Source: Tubiluchus corallicola (lineage: Eukaryota > Priapulida > Priapulimorpha > Priapulimorphida > Tubiluchidae). Taken from it: a stretch of DNA of 64,000 nt. The position numbers and the translations under genes are program-made. The stretch is taken from contig JAQGDQ010000684.1 in NCBI GenBank assembly GCA_030141605.1, forward strand, positions 1 through 64,000, in the 5' to 3' direction. Positions 28,955 through 40,170 of this stretch are shown here, piece after piece. The notes under the pieces were generated by a model. That model saw only the letters and a list, made by a program, of their open reading frames with translations. It had not been told where the DNA came from and made no database searches. Each line of letters starts with the position of its first letter. The stretch's first letter is position 1.

Positions 28955-30720
28955 ATTTTATTAACATTAATTATAGCATAATTAAATTTTATTTAAATTA
29001 AAGTCTGGAGTATTAAACTAATTCAATGAAGTTTCATGTATACATACATAACTGAAAACCAGCCACGTTCAATGACGTATAAAGAGGTCAATACAAGGAG
29101 CAAAATCATAAGAAAATCAATTCAGTTTACATCGTGGTCTTCACCAGAGAAGATAAAACATTGCTAAAGATTTGTTGTCGAGACAAAAATCAGACTTTTA
29201 CTACTGCATTATTATACGGTATCTGGAATTCCATTTGAGAGAGTGTACAATGGCCGCAAAGGAACTAAAAACAAAAATTGTCGAGTGCTGAGCTCAAATA
29301 CCACTAAAAAGTGAGAAAATGTATCAGCTTTTGGAGGAAATGCCTTCGTCTAGTTTTCAGTGAAATCTGTGGACCCATAGAACACTTGTTATTTTAAAAC
29401 TTTATAGTTTCGTTGGAAAATGTAAAGGAATGACTTTAAATTCTTCATGTTTATAGGCAGGTGTTTGTAACAATTTTCAATTAATTTTATTTTTTCTTGT
29501 TATTATATCGTCATTAAGACTTCGGCACATTTTTTCTGTGCCACCTGATATATTTAGTGCAGGTTTACAAAAACAATTTTGGTAAATTAGGGGGTATTCA
29601 ATTTACTACAAGTGTGTGGACAGAAGAAAATCATTTTAATTACTCTCAATTTGAATTTATGTTGTATTGTCATCATACTTGTTTGAGTTTTGGATAGTGC
29701 TGCCATCTTCAGGTGTTCTTGTTAAAATTGTTAAATGTTTCTCTTTACTGTTTAAATTTTCATTGGCTTCTACAGTCTTTATGAATGCATAATCTCTAAA
29801 CCTGTTTTCACACCTAAATGATTTCACCTGTAGTTTTTAGTCACTTGGTTTTCTGCTTTTCAACACGACACTACTTCACTGCTTATGTAGGCATTTCAGA
29901 ATAAAATCTTAATACTAAATTTCAAGTTTTTTGGTTTCTTCAAACCAGTGTGTGACATAATAAAAATGTACACTTTGATTTAAAATAGGATTTCATGATT
30001 TTATTTACACAACACATTTTGTAGGAAATTAATTCTGCTCCAAAATCAAGGCATTTATAAATCTTAAAGTTCTTGTTTGTGCAAGTTGGTAAATACAGTA
30101 GAACCTGACGTGTCCTTGTTTCTGACATGTTTTTTTTTGCTATTTCTACCTGTTTCTTTAAAATAGTGTTGCTCCTGTTAAAGTCTGAAAAAATATTGCT
30201 GCTACCGGGATCCTGCTATAATAAATTTTGTAACTTATTTTCAATGTAACCAATAGGTGACAATGTAACTGTAAGAGACTACTACTCCATGATGCGCAAA
30301 GTAAAAAAATTCATGTTTGAGTAGCTTTATTACGTTTTATCTGTAAGAAAAATCATGACAAAATATAACAAACTAATTTGAGCCAAAAAGAAAACAAATA
30401 AATTAATAATAAAGTGAGACTGAATAATCAAAATAAACTTACATCATGGCTCTACTACTCTTGACAAATAAATGATTTAACTGAGACAAAAACAACAACT
30501 TACTTAGCCAAGAACAGGCTGCCAACTAGCGAGGAAAACTAGCTCTGTCAGTAGAGCATGACAGAGAGAAGTCAAGACGTGCATACGAATGCAGTTAGAA
30601 AGGACAGTATAGGGGGTTTACAGAATGACAGAACACTGAAGTAATAAAATAACCTAAAATCCTTAACAGTAACTAATATTTTCATAGGTGACTTACATGA
30701 GTTTTGCAGTTTCTGTGAAT
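28955..30720. other. No gene recognised
   Basis: AT-rich sequence without supported exons. A single pogo-like end (CAGTAGAACCTGACGTGTCC) occurs near 30096, without an obvious partner. Confidence 0.35.
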
Positions 30721-30724
30721 GTCA

Positions 30725-31145
30725 GATACAGAACTTTGCAGTTGTAAAACGTTGTAAAATTGTTACTGCTAATGTCACGTTTCTGTCTTTATAAGATAAC
30801 AGAACTTTGCAGTTGTAAAACGTTGTAAAATTGTAACTGCTAATGTCACGTTTCTGTCTTTATAAGATAACAGAACTTTGCAGTTGTAAAACATTGTAAA
30901 ATTGTAACTGCTAATGTCACGTTTCTGTCTTTATAAGATAATAGAACTTTGCAGTTGTAAAACATTGTAAAATTGTAACTGCTAATGTCACGTTTCTGTC
31001 TTTATAAGATAACAGAACTTTGCAGTTGTAAAACGTTGTAAAATTGATACTGCTAATGTCACGTTTCTGTCTTAATAAGATAACAGAACTTTGCAGTTGT
31101 AAAACGTTGTAAAATTGTTGCTGCTAATGTCACGTTTCGGTCTTA
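30725..31145 (+). repeat. 71-bp minisatellite, about 6 units, directly upstream of the DOMON-only gene
   Basis: The unit contains GATAACAGAACTTTGCAGTT, GTAAAACGTTGTAAAATTG and CTGCTAATGTCACGTTTCTG. Units are more than 95% alike. The last ends about 45 bases before the ATG, so it fills the promoter or 5' UTR intron. Each unit carries an acceptor-like CTTTGCAG and a CACG word. Confidence 0.93.
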
Positions 31146-31190
31146 ATAATACCTTATAATTTTAGGTGACTGTAGAAAGCGGAGACAAAG

Positions 31191-31982
31191 ATGAATTTTT
31201 ACCTTGCATTATTGGCTCTTCTGACCCTGTGCGTTTTGTACGTCGATGGAGATGAAATCGAGTTTGATGAATGTGGCAAAACGAAGGGCTGCTTCTTCGG
31301 GCCAGACGGTTGCGACTCGGAGGAAAGCTGCAAATATCTGCTGACTTTTCGGGAAGTGGCCGGAAACAAAATTCAATTCGAGATGAGCGGTCGGACGGAG
31401 TACACCGGAAGGAGCTCTTACATCTCCGTAGGATTCTCAAGAGATGCAAAAATGGGAGAGGACAGCGTTATATCGTGTGTACGTGACATTAACACCAGAG
31501 AAATCAACATCTACGCTTCGTACAATGAAATTTACAGGAACAATGTACGATTTGACCTTGACGCAGAAGAGGCGGGGATAGATCTTCAGGACGCTGACTA
31601 CGACAACGGCATCATTAGGTGCAGGTTCACAAGAGACATAATCGTTTCAGCAAATGTTCCAGGACAGGAAAAATGGTATAAAGATCGCATTTTTGACTTG
31701 AATAAACCGTATTACATTTTCCTGGCGAATGGTCCAGCCACTGCTAATTCGATTCAGCGCCACGATCTTCGTGTACTGCCCCTGATTTCCCGCAACAAGC
31801 TGAAAATGACGTACCTGCGTGACCAGCGAAAGAAAAGACCCGATGGGCGCCCTGGTGACCGCCGCAATGAGGTGGAGGCAGAGGCAGAGGCAGAACCAAA
31901 AAGTGATGGTTCAAGTTTCTCATCTGGCATGAAACTTGCAGGCTTCATAACTTGCTTTTTAATCCTTTACAAGTTCTTATAG
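31191..31982 (+). CDS. Secreted DOMON-domain protein, probably GPI-anchored
   Basis: 263 residues in one exon. A signal peptide (about 1-20, MNFYLALLALLTLCVLYVDG) precedes a Cys-rich stretch (DECGKTKGCFF, CDSEESCKYLL, 26-51) and a DOMON domain (about 52-200). DOMON domains of this group bind b-type heme through Met and His; the candidates are Met88 (KMGEDSV) and His191 (QRHDLRV). Relative to the three paralogues downstream it has about 8 extra residues near 153-165 and no cytochrome b561 domain. A charged tail (KKRPDGRPGDRR, then EAEAEAEPKS) leads to small residues (SSFSSG) and a hydrophobic end, KLAGFITCFLILYKFL, with no cytoplasmic part, as in GPI-signal sequences. An acceptor TTTTAG lies 25 bases before the ATG. 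The partner and substrate are unknown. Confidence 0.85.
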   Translation: MNFYLALLALLTLCVLYVDGDEIEFDECGKTKGCFFGPDGCDSEESCKYLLTFREVAGNKIQFEMSGRTEYTGRSSYISVGFSRDAKMGEDSVISCVRDINTREINIYASYNEIYRNNVRFDLDAEEAGIDLQDADYDNGIIRCRFTRDIIVSANVPGQEKWYKDRIFDLNKPYYIFLANGPATANSIQRHDLRVLPLISRNKLKMTYLRDQRKKRPDGRPGDRRNEVEAEAEAEPKSDGSSFSSGMKLAGFITCFLILYKFL

Positions 31983-32028
31983 AAGTTGCAGGCTACGTGG
32001 GTTCGTTCTGTATACTTGTACATATCTC

Positions 32029-32295
32029 TTAATTATCCTACGTGTTGAGGATTATGCTTAGTGATGGGAGTTTTAATTATCCTACGTGTTGAGGATTATG
32101 CTTAGTGATGGGAGTTTTAATTATCCTACGTGTTGAGGATTATGCTTAGTGATGGGAGTTTTAATTATCCTACGTGTTGAGGATTATGCTTAGTGATGGG
32201 AGTTTTAATTACCCGACGTGTTGAGGATTATGCTTAGTGATGGGAATTTTAATTACCCGACGTGTTGAGGATTATGCTTAGTGATGGGAATTTTT
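32029..32295 (+). repeat. 44-bp minisatellite, 6 units, directly 3' of the DOMON-only gene
   Basis: The unit includes TTTTAATTATCCTACGTGTT and GAGGATTATGCTTAGTGATG. Later units read TACCCGACGTG. It starts about 45 bases after the stop codon, so it is probably in the 3' UTR. It is unrelated to the 71-bp array on the 5' side. Confidence 0.94.
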
Positions 32296-32299
32296 ATAC

Positions 32300-34680
32300 C
32301 TCAAACGTCATCAAACACTGAAAGGCAAGGGTTCATAACATTTACTAATAACCATTTTATTTAATTTTTTTATTTCCACTAATCCTTGTATTTTATTATA
32401 TGTATAAGTTCTATATAAGTTTTTTTCACGTAAATTTTATTTGTATACATATGTTTCATCAACTTTTAGTTCTAAAATAAGATTTTACTTACTTATTGCT
32501 CGCTGAGATAGGATTTAACCAAATGAGCGTTCACATCAAAAAGTTTTCTGAACGAATTATTAGAATATGAAACACAGTAAACTCTTTCTGAGTGCTAAAC
32601 AAAATGAGTAGTTACTGATTCAATACAATGCGTTCAAATTCGTGATGCAGTTTTAATGAGCTAACCACCACCACCACGCTTAGATTGTTTGTTGGTCGCG
32701 TTTGTTCATTTTTATTGCATTATTTTTACAAAAATATCACTCGTGTTTGACGGACGTTCCTCATCTTTTTTAAGCTTCAGTACCCTTTTGGAGTCTGAAT
32801 TCTGGTACCAACCACATGCAATATATTGGACTGAATTCGACCCAGGGGGTCGAACTCCAAGATGGCATGGCGGTCTTGATATTGCGCATCATTAAGTTCC
32901 ATTTTATAATCGTTGTGTAACCGATACTTAATTACAAATGTTAATGTTAATTACAAATGTTCTGCTAATTAACTAAATCAATGTCTGTAAACTAATACCA
33001 TATACCTGTTATAGCATGTCATTTAACTCTCATAAAACAAAATACACAAAAACTACACTGTACGGAGTTTATTATCAGCACTAATAAAAATAGGGAACAA
33101 AATACACGTGCACAAAAAATAACTAACTAACTCAGTAACAGCACTACACCCGAGGAGCACCTGTGTCAGAAATCAAGGCTGTAGTGACCTCTACACGCTT
33201 TTATACTGGCATTCCAGGTCAGCTGGCTTCTCACACCACGTGTAGGCCCAAACAAGACGTCTGGACCTACAAGAAAGGGGTGTGTCGCTGCTGACGTGGA
33301 AGCAGGGCGTGTAGAGGGCCCTACACCTGACCCGACACAGGTGCCTCCGTAACAATATATACGACTACTAGATTCGTTAGTATTATTGCCCACTGGTATT
33401 TTCCAAATATAATATGATTCTATATTGGTATATATTATATATATAATATATATAATAATATGTAATATGCCTTGTCCCATGTGTAAAACTAGGTGGTTAG
33501 GAAAACGTTGGGGTTAAATCTATATTCTTTTTACTGTTATTTGTGTTGATTTTTAACAGTTTAACGTGCTCGAGTGACTAACAGTTTTTTTGACAATTAA
33601 TGAAGCAAGAGACGAAAAGGGGCACTAGGGCTGACAGTTTATTGGGGTTGCCTTCTGACTGGCAGCTGGTTCCAACACACTCGGGTAAGAATGATCCCCG
33701 AAGTTTGGGCGACTGGACAAACTTGATCAAAATGCCATTTTGGGTGTTTCCGATGCTCGCACGCAGGCTAAATCAAGAGGCCTAATGTTGTACAATTTTG
33801 TACGTAATGCTTCATTATTTTTAAGTGAATTCGAGGGCCATGAAAATGCGCGTTAGATCATAGCAACATTGTAAATTTATTTGATGGAAAATTATTGTCA
33901 ATTGGAAATTTCATTTTTGATTATATGCATAGACTTTGAACTAAATAGTGTAGGTTTTTGTTAACGGACATATAACTGCATCGTTGTGATTATCATATAG
34001 ATAAAAAAATTATGTACAAATATGTACAAGTGTTTAGTTAATAACTTTTATCGCTTCATAAATGTTAAAACTAAATTTGTGTAACTGTGTATATACCTTG
34101 TGCAGCTGTGTTGGGTCAAATGGTTAGTATGATCTGGAAATCATTACCCTGATTTTCGGAAATAAAATGTCTGTCTATCTATCTAGTCGTCGTCCAATGA
34201 ATCACGCGTCCAGGGACATGATTCTGCTCACCTCCCTATGCCAAGCCTCCCTACACGCCGCAATGCACCAAGTGGATTTATTTCTAAGGATCAATGCTGA
34301 AGTGTTTAAATCTTTCTGTGCAAAATCTAAATATGTTAACATTTGTCCTCCTGCAGGTTTTTTAGCTGGTTCTATGGCACGGCGACTAAGTAACATTTGT
34401 TGTAATATCACATTAACACTTTATTATTGTTATTGTATTGTTTTAAAATAAATGTGATTTTAACGGATCGTTTGAGAGGAGATCGCTGATCTTTTGCGTA
34501 GTTCACCAAAAAGTAAAAAATTGTTGCTTAATTGACGAACTTCAGTGCCGCATTATTTTTCACTAATCCTATTACGTGAATTGCGAATTGATGCTGTGCA
34601 GTTTGATACGTTTTTATTGATCTTCTTTTAAATAAAATACTAAAATAAAAACTGATTTTGTTTGGAATGTTTTTTACTAA
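32300..34680. other. No gene recognised; one inverted repeat
   Basis: Inverted arms GGAGCACCTGTGTC (33155) and GACACAGGTGCCTCC (33334) enclose about 165 bp that is GC-richer than its surroundings, possibly a small MITE. A (TA)n run lies at 33420-33465. No supported exons. Confidence 0.4.
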
Positions 34681-34684
34681 GCTG

Positions 34685-35069
34685 CAGGGGCGTATTAACC
34701 AATAGGCTAACTAGGCTATGGCCTAGGTCGCCAAAGTTAGATGGGGGATACACATCTTTATTCTGCTCGGAAACTGTGCAGACTTTCATATTCATGTAGG
34801 GAGCCTTTTATAACACACCACAAGCAGTTACTGAGTCAGCTTTTATATATGCACCACAGGTGCAAGGTCTTAATTAACAAGCAGTTGCGCAGCTTGCTTG
34901 AATATAAGCGCCATGCAAATACAGTTAATTAATAATGACCTGGTTGAAAACTATGTTAATATGGTTTCTAATACACCACAAGCAGTTGTTTCATCTGCTT
35001 GCTACGTAAATAACCAGAAATTCACAATGAAGATGGGTTGAGCGTCGTAAAAGTCCTGATACGCCCCTG
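34685..35069. mobile_element. hAT-like MITE (CAGGGGCGTATTAAC)
   Basis: CAGGGGCGTATTAACC at the left is matched by the inverse TGATACGCCCCTG at the right. An 8-bp flanking repeat, CTAAGCTG/CTAAGCTT, matches at 7 of 8 bases. 385 bp, no transposase. Confidence 0.85.
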
Positions 35070-36764
35070 CTAAGCTTCATTATCCTAGTCACGATATAAT
35101 CATCGTTTTGTGTCTCTCTTTCCATTTCATCAATTTAGTCAACAAAATGAGCAGTAGTTCCATACTGACTAGGCTTACTCACTTTTCAGTTCCCGGTAAT
35201 AAAGTTACAGGGAAAAAGTCACAATAAGCCGTAGTTCCATGCTGACCATTTTGCATATACTACATTCAATTTAATTTGCTGTTACGCGAAATATGTCGTC
35301 GTAATTGGTCAGATAGCGCAATTAGAAGAATTTGCAAGATAACATGCAATTATAAGAGCAAGAGATTGAAAAAGATCAGCGCCCATATATGTCGTGGCGC
35401 TAAAGTTGTAGCTGGGGTATTTTGGGGAGAGCTAACTACCGATATTGGCAGGTTTATCAGACTGTTTTTGTAGTTGCAATGTTTGTGTTAAACAGATGAA
35501 ATCACTGAATGAAAACATGGTTTAACTTTGCGATCTGTATTTTACTCAAAATCATAGTCTCATTGTCAATCCACATATACACGAAAATTGCAACCATAAT
35601 CAATAGCAGTACAAATGTTAAAGTAAATACATCAGCCAATATATCATGGCACCTGAGTCTCAATGTTCTAATCACCAAAAACCACTGTTTAAACCTATTG
35701 CTTGTCCTCTCATCTTGCTACCAAGTCAAGAGTAGTAGTTATTCACAGAGAAGCCAAGTGACCCAGTTCTATACAAACATATAGCAGTAGCAAGTACATA
35801 CATATATTGGAAACTTCCAAGTGTACAAACAGATGTCAGCACTGACTTAGTGGTAGTGAAAAACAAAAAGTTTAAAACTACAAATCAAAATTATTAATAA
35901 ACTGTAAATTAGATGCACTCATCTGCGACAATATATACGACGACGACTAAAATTATTTAGACAACATTTTTTTACGTAAACACAATGTCATCTTTCCACG
36001 TAAACAATGGGCAAAAATACAAACAGAATTTTTTAGAATCAATAAATTTAGAATTTCCCTGAGACAGAAAGCAAAGACGAATCTACAGGTAAATAATACA
36101 ACGTAGAGACAGGTAAGTATTTCCATTATTGTTTTCTACGGTGTTGCTAATCAAAGATAACGTTTGGCGCTCTTTTTATAACAAAAATTTTGAACGGAAA
36201 TTCGGTTTTATCGAGATAATTACCAGGTCTCAACAAAATGAAAGAATAAGTTACTAAATGCAATTTAGCACAGCAATGATAATAGCAAGTTCAGTTATAA
36301 AACCGGTAAACATTCATCATTTAAACGTGATCTAATTATGTAGAGCTTTATAGATTTATTTGCGTGCGTAGCATCATCACCGCTACGGAAAAGTGTTAAT
36401 AATGTTGATGGCTCCTTGTCTAAGTGGCGCGTTCAGCGTTTTAACAAAGAAAATCTTTTTGTGCCAGCATGCCAAAGAATATTCCAACATACCAGATTAT
36501 TGCCAGGCAATTCAATAACCAACTGTAGGACAGAAAAACATATAGCTAAATAATACGTAGCGTAGATATATAGTCTATTTCTCATAAAGGCAATATGCAT
36601 ATAACGACACACCATAAGAGATAACAATGCCAGAAGATCTTTTAAAATGCATAGACCGTTGGCATCCTTCCTGCAAACTCTAGCATTATAATTATATGCA
36701 CTGGCTGTTTCTTAAATGTACAAACAGTAACATACTTCGAAATGAGAGTATTGCCTCTTGTCAG
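35070..36764. other. No gene recognised
   Basis: Unique AT-rich sequence. Short open frames at 35276-35473 and 35509-35784 have no splice or family support. Confidence 0.4.
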
Positions 36765-37170
36765 TAGGGGTGAGCATCGAACGTTCGAACGCTCGCGAAC
36801 GAGTTTTTTTAGTTCGAACTCGATTCGAATCCAAAACTATAGATTCGAATAATTCAGCACTTCAATCAGATATGTTCTTCATCACTCAAACGATTGAAAC
36901 ATCATGCATTTAGCGTGATTTAGCAGTGATTTCTGTGCACAATTTTATACCAATTACTATTCGTTTTATTGTAGTACAAAATCTAGTGACATGCATGATC
37001 TTTGTAAGACTAATTTTTACTGGTGGTTTGAAAACTAGTTCGAAAATCTTTCGATCTCAATTCGAATTCGGTTCGAATTCGAAACACTGAAGTTCGGTTC
37101 GATTCGAATTCGAAAGTCACAAATTCGGTTCGATTCGAATTCGTTTTCTGGTAGAGAATGCTCGCCCCTA
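36765..37170. mobile_element. hAT-like MITE (TAGGGGTGAGCAT), GAATTCGAAT-rich
   Basis: Terminal repeats TAGGGGTGAGCATCGAA and GAATGCTCGCCCCTA; flanks CTTGTCAG/CTTGTCAA give an 8-bp target duplication with one mismatch. The interior is rich in TTCGAAT and GAATTCG. Related, more worn copies are at 2237-2590, 6030-6382 and 59330-59645. It lies about 135 bp upstream of the first DOMON-b561 start codon, so it may contribute to that promoter. Confidence 0.85.
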
Positions 37171-37305
37171 CTTGTCAATGCTTGTCGTTTTTACTTTAGA
37201 CACATGTGCACGATCAACGTAGTCTCACGCAGTTCTTTATTTTTAGGTACTCTATCTGCTAGATACAGGCAGTTAGTTCTTAAATAATATAAAGCTACTA
37301 TAAAA

Positions 37306-38619
37306 ATGGTTTCAAAATACTGTGCTTTCCTTACATGGCTGCTTCGTATCGGTTATCTGTCAGCCCAGGAAATCAACTGGAATGACTGTGGAAAGTCAAA
37401 AGGTTGTTTCAACAGTCCCGATCATTGTAATTCGGAAACTTCCTGTAAATATCTCCTCACTTATCAGCAAGTCGATTCGCAGATCCGTTTCGAAATGAGC
37501 TGCAAGGTCGACAATCCATCGAGAACGTCTTTTGTCGCCGTTGGCTTTTCCGACGACAGAAAAATGGGTGAAGACAGTGTGATCGAATGTGTCCACGACA
37601 TTAGCACTGGCCAAATAAATATCTTTCCGTCAAACAATGTTGCTGGTGGTAAGAACAATGAACGTCTTAACATGGCGCTGGCTGATGCTGGACTGATGCT
37701 GGAGAATTCGTCTTTCAGCGACGGCATTATCCGTTGCCGTTTTACGCGCGAAAAGGTTGTTAACCACGATCTTATCTATGATCTCAATAAAGAATGGTAC
37801 CTGTTGATGGCTAATGGTCCAGCCTCGTCAACAAACGTGGGAATGCATTCATTCAATCCTTACCCAGTGCGATCAGCTAATCGAGTCAGTCTTTTGGGTG
37901 TAGCGTTAAACGTAGGTGATGAAGGCACCAGATCTAACGGACTGGCAATAGCACATGCCAGCCTAATGGTCATTGCTTGGGTACTCCTGGTGTCGGTTGG
38001 GAAAATAACGGCTCGGCATTACAAAAATTGTTTAGCCGAAAAAATTCTCGACAAAGCTTTGTGGTTTCAAATTCACCGCACGTGCATGGCCACTGCCTGC
38101 GTTTTGTTTTTCGTTGCGACCGTACTGATAATTGCATACGTTTCTGGATGGGTTGTCAGCGGTGGTGATTCGTTTCCTCATTCCATTGTTGGTATAATTT
38201 CCGTCTGCTTGGGAATGCTGCAGCCTGTTATTGCCTTCTTCCGTTGCCATCCCGGTACCCCAAACCGTCCGTGGTTCAACAGGATACATTGGACCGTTGG
38301 CAACACGGCATATGCATTTGCTACTGCAACCATTTTTCTTGGACTTAGGTTCATGCACGTAAGGAGTGCTTTACCGTCGTACTTGATTGTCGTCATGGTG
38401 TTGTGCGTCATCTGCTACGTGTGCTGTGAAATCCTGCTGCAGATTTATCGAAGGAAACTCGCCAGAGCATTTGAAAACAGTGAACCTTCACCGAGAGACT
38501 ACAAGTTCCAGAAATTAATATTGGTCCTGTTTGCGGGCATTCAAATTGTACTCACCGCCACTCTCGTTTTTTCCTTTATTGCAAAATGGGGAAAGCCACG
38601 AGTCGTTCCACATTTTTAG
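37306..38619 (+). CDS. DOMON-cytochrome b561 protein, paralogue A (FRRS1-like ferric/ascorbate reductase family)
   Basis: 437 residues in one exon. Signal peptide about 1-20, Cys-rich segment 23-53 (NDCGKSKGCFNSPDHC), DOMON about 54-195 with candidate heme ligands Met87 (KMGEDSV) and His181 (GMHSFNP). Then a six-helix cytochrome b561 module (about 213-428) with the four expected heme-binding histidines: His217 (IAHASL), His257 (QIHRTC), His292 (PHSIVG), His328 (RIHWTV). The family moves electrons across membranes, generally from cytosolic ascorbate to ferric iron or another acceptor outside, via two b561 hemes and the DOMON heme. It lacks the reeler domain of vertebrate FRRS1. The loop before the last helix is about 10-15 residues shorter than in B and C. 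AATAAA occurs near 38717. The donor and acceptor substrates are not shown by the sequence. Confidence 0.93.
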   Translation: MVSKYCAFLTWLLRIGYLSAQEINWNDCGKSKGCFNSPDHCNSETSCKYLLTYQQVDSQIRFEMSCKVDNPSRTSFVAVGFSDDRKMGEDSVIECVHDISTGQINIFPSNNVAGGKNNERLNMALADAGLMLENSSFSDGIIRCRFTREKVVNHDLIYDLNKEWYLLMANGPASSTNVGMHSFNPYPVRSANRVSLLGVALNVGDEGTRSNGLAIAHASLMVIAWVLLVSVGKITARHYKNCLAEKILDKALWFQIHRTCMATACVLFFVATVLIIAYVSGWVVSGGDSFPHSIVGIISVCLGMLQPVIAFFRCHPGTPNRPWFNRIHWTVGNTAYAFATATIFLGLRFMHVRSALPSYLIVVMVLCVICYVCCEILLQIYRRKLARAFENSEPSPRDYKFQKLILVLFAGIQIVLTATLVFSFIAKWGKPRVVPHF

Positions 38620-40170
38620 CTTTGGATCAGCTACGTCTGAATATGTGACCCCTGTACTATTATTTCTACAAACAAACTACATTGACAATTGTTTTAGTTT
38701 TTTATACGTAATTGCAATAAAGAGCAAGCGAGTGCTATGAGCTCTCAAGCGAGTGCTATGAGAATTGTTTCGCACTGAGAAGTAGTCCACTACAGGTTAA
38801 AGTTAGATTGTACATTTAGGTAAACTCAGGACTCAATACGAATTCAGGAATTAAATTGAATTGCGTTTATTGACAAATATAATTTAGTTGACGATTGCAA
38901 AATTCATATACCTCAGAGTAATACAGTATACTCGATACGATTACATTGGTCCAATTAAGAAAGTATACGTGCGACCATCTTTAATTCATCAGTTGGTAAT
39001 TTATAACGTGTACTGAATTACCAATACATCATAATACATGTAATAATCATCACAGTTGCTGATATATACGGAGAATTTTAGCTACTGCATCAATGCTAGA
39101 ATTAACATTGTCGTGGTTAAAAACAAATTGCAGACTATCAAAGTTGACGGACGGACATTGAAAGAAAGATATTGAAAGAGAGGATAGAACGAAAAAATTG
39201 AATGTAAAAAATTTGAAATATGTAATCAGTATCCTTGCATGTGTAATTTCCCTGGTGTAAACAACCTCACACTTGAATCAGTGGACTGTTAGGGTTGAAA
39301 GAGAACATGTCATGTTGCAAGTGACTGCGTGGTCTAACTTGTCACTCACATGCTTTTGGTTCGAATTCAGACTCGGTAGTGCTTTCAAATATCTGATTGA
39401 ATTTCTCTTTCTTCTCCTTTTCGATCTTATTATCGACATTTCACGAATTTTGGCTTTATTCCATGAAGGAATAGAATAAGTAAGCGAGGAAAAAATGTCA
39501 CTCAGTGTCGAATTACGTAGATTTCTTCTGATTAATCAGCTACGTCTGACTGGAGGAAAAAGTGACGACTTCTTATTTTATCTCATTTTTCCTACTTGTG
39601 TTGGACTATCGCTAAAAACTTCTCATATTTTTGAAACACAGGTTAGTACATTTCAAGCTGTTACTCAAATAGCTAAACTGACCGCAAACCTGGACACAGC
39701 ATTGTGTGTTTCGTAAGCTACATAAACATATTATTGGATTTGGCCAGAGAATATAATATCCGGTACGCTTAAACGGATATTACATTCTCTTATTTGGGTT
39801 ATGTGCAAATAAGCTTTGAACTTTGATCTTTGATTCTGTCTTAGTTAGCCAGTAACGCACACAGTAGCCTTATAACTGTAAACTAAATTTGGTCGCAGAG
39901 GCCGCGATTTGGATAAAGGTTCTTTAAGCATACGCACTGTGCTTGTCATCACTGTCGTTATGTACAGTAGCATGCGAAATATTTGATACAGTTTTAGTGA
40001 ATTTAAGCAAGTACTGTGCTATACAACTATACCTGCAAATTTTGAAAATATGAACTACAAATCTTATTTATGAATTTATACTACGTGGATTTAATGTATA
40101 CAAAGATGTAGCTTATGTTGCCATGTTTTTAGGCAATCTATCTTTAGTTTACAGCTTCGTCAACTGCAAC
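38620..40170. other. Intergenic between paralogues A and B
   Basis: No gene recognised. Just upstream of paralogue B, acceptor-like TTTTTAG (ending 40132) and TTTACAG (ending 40153) suggest a 5' UTR intron or a trans-splice site. Confidence 0.4.

Noticed and set aside
40123-40170. Upstream in-frame ATG for paralogue B
   Set aside because: The extra residues precede a normal signal peptide, do not align with A or C, and overlap acceptor-like sites.
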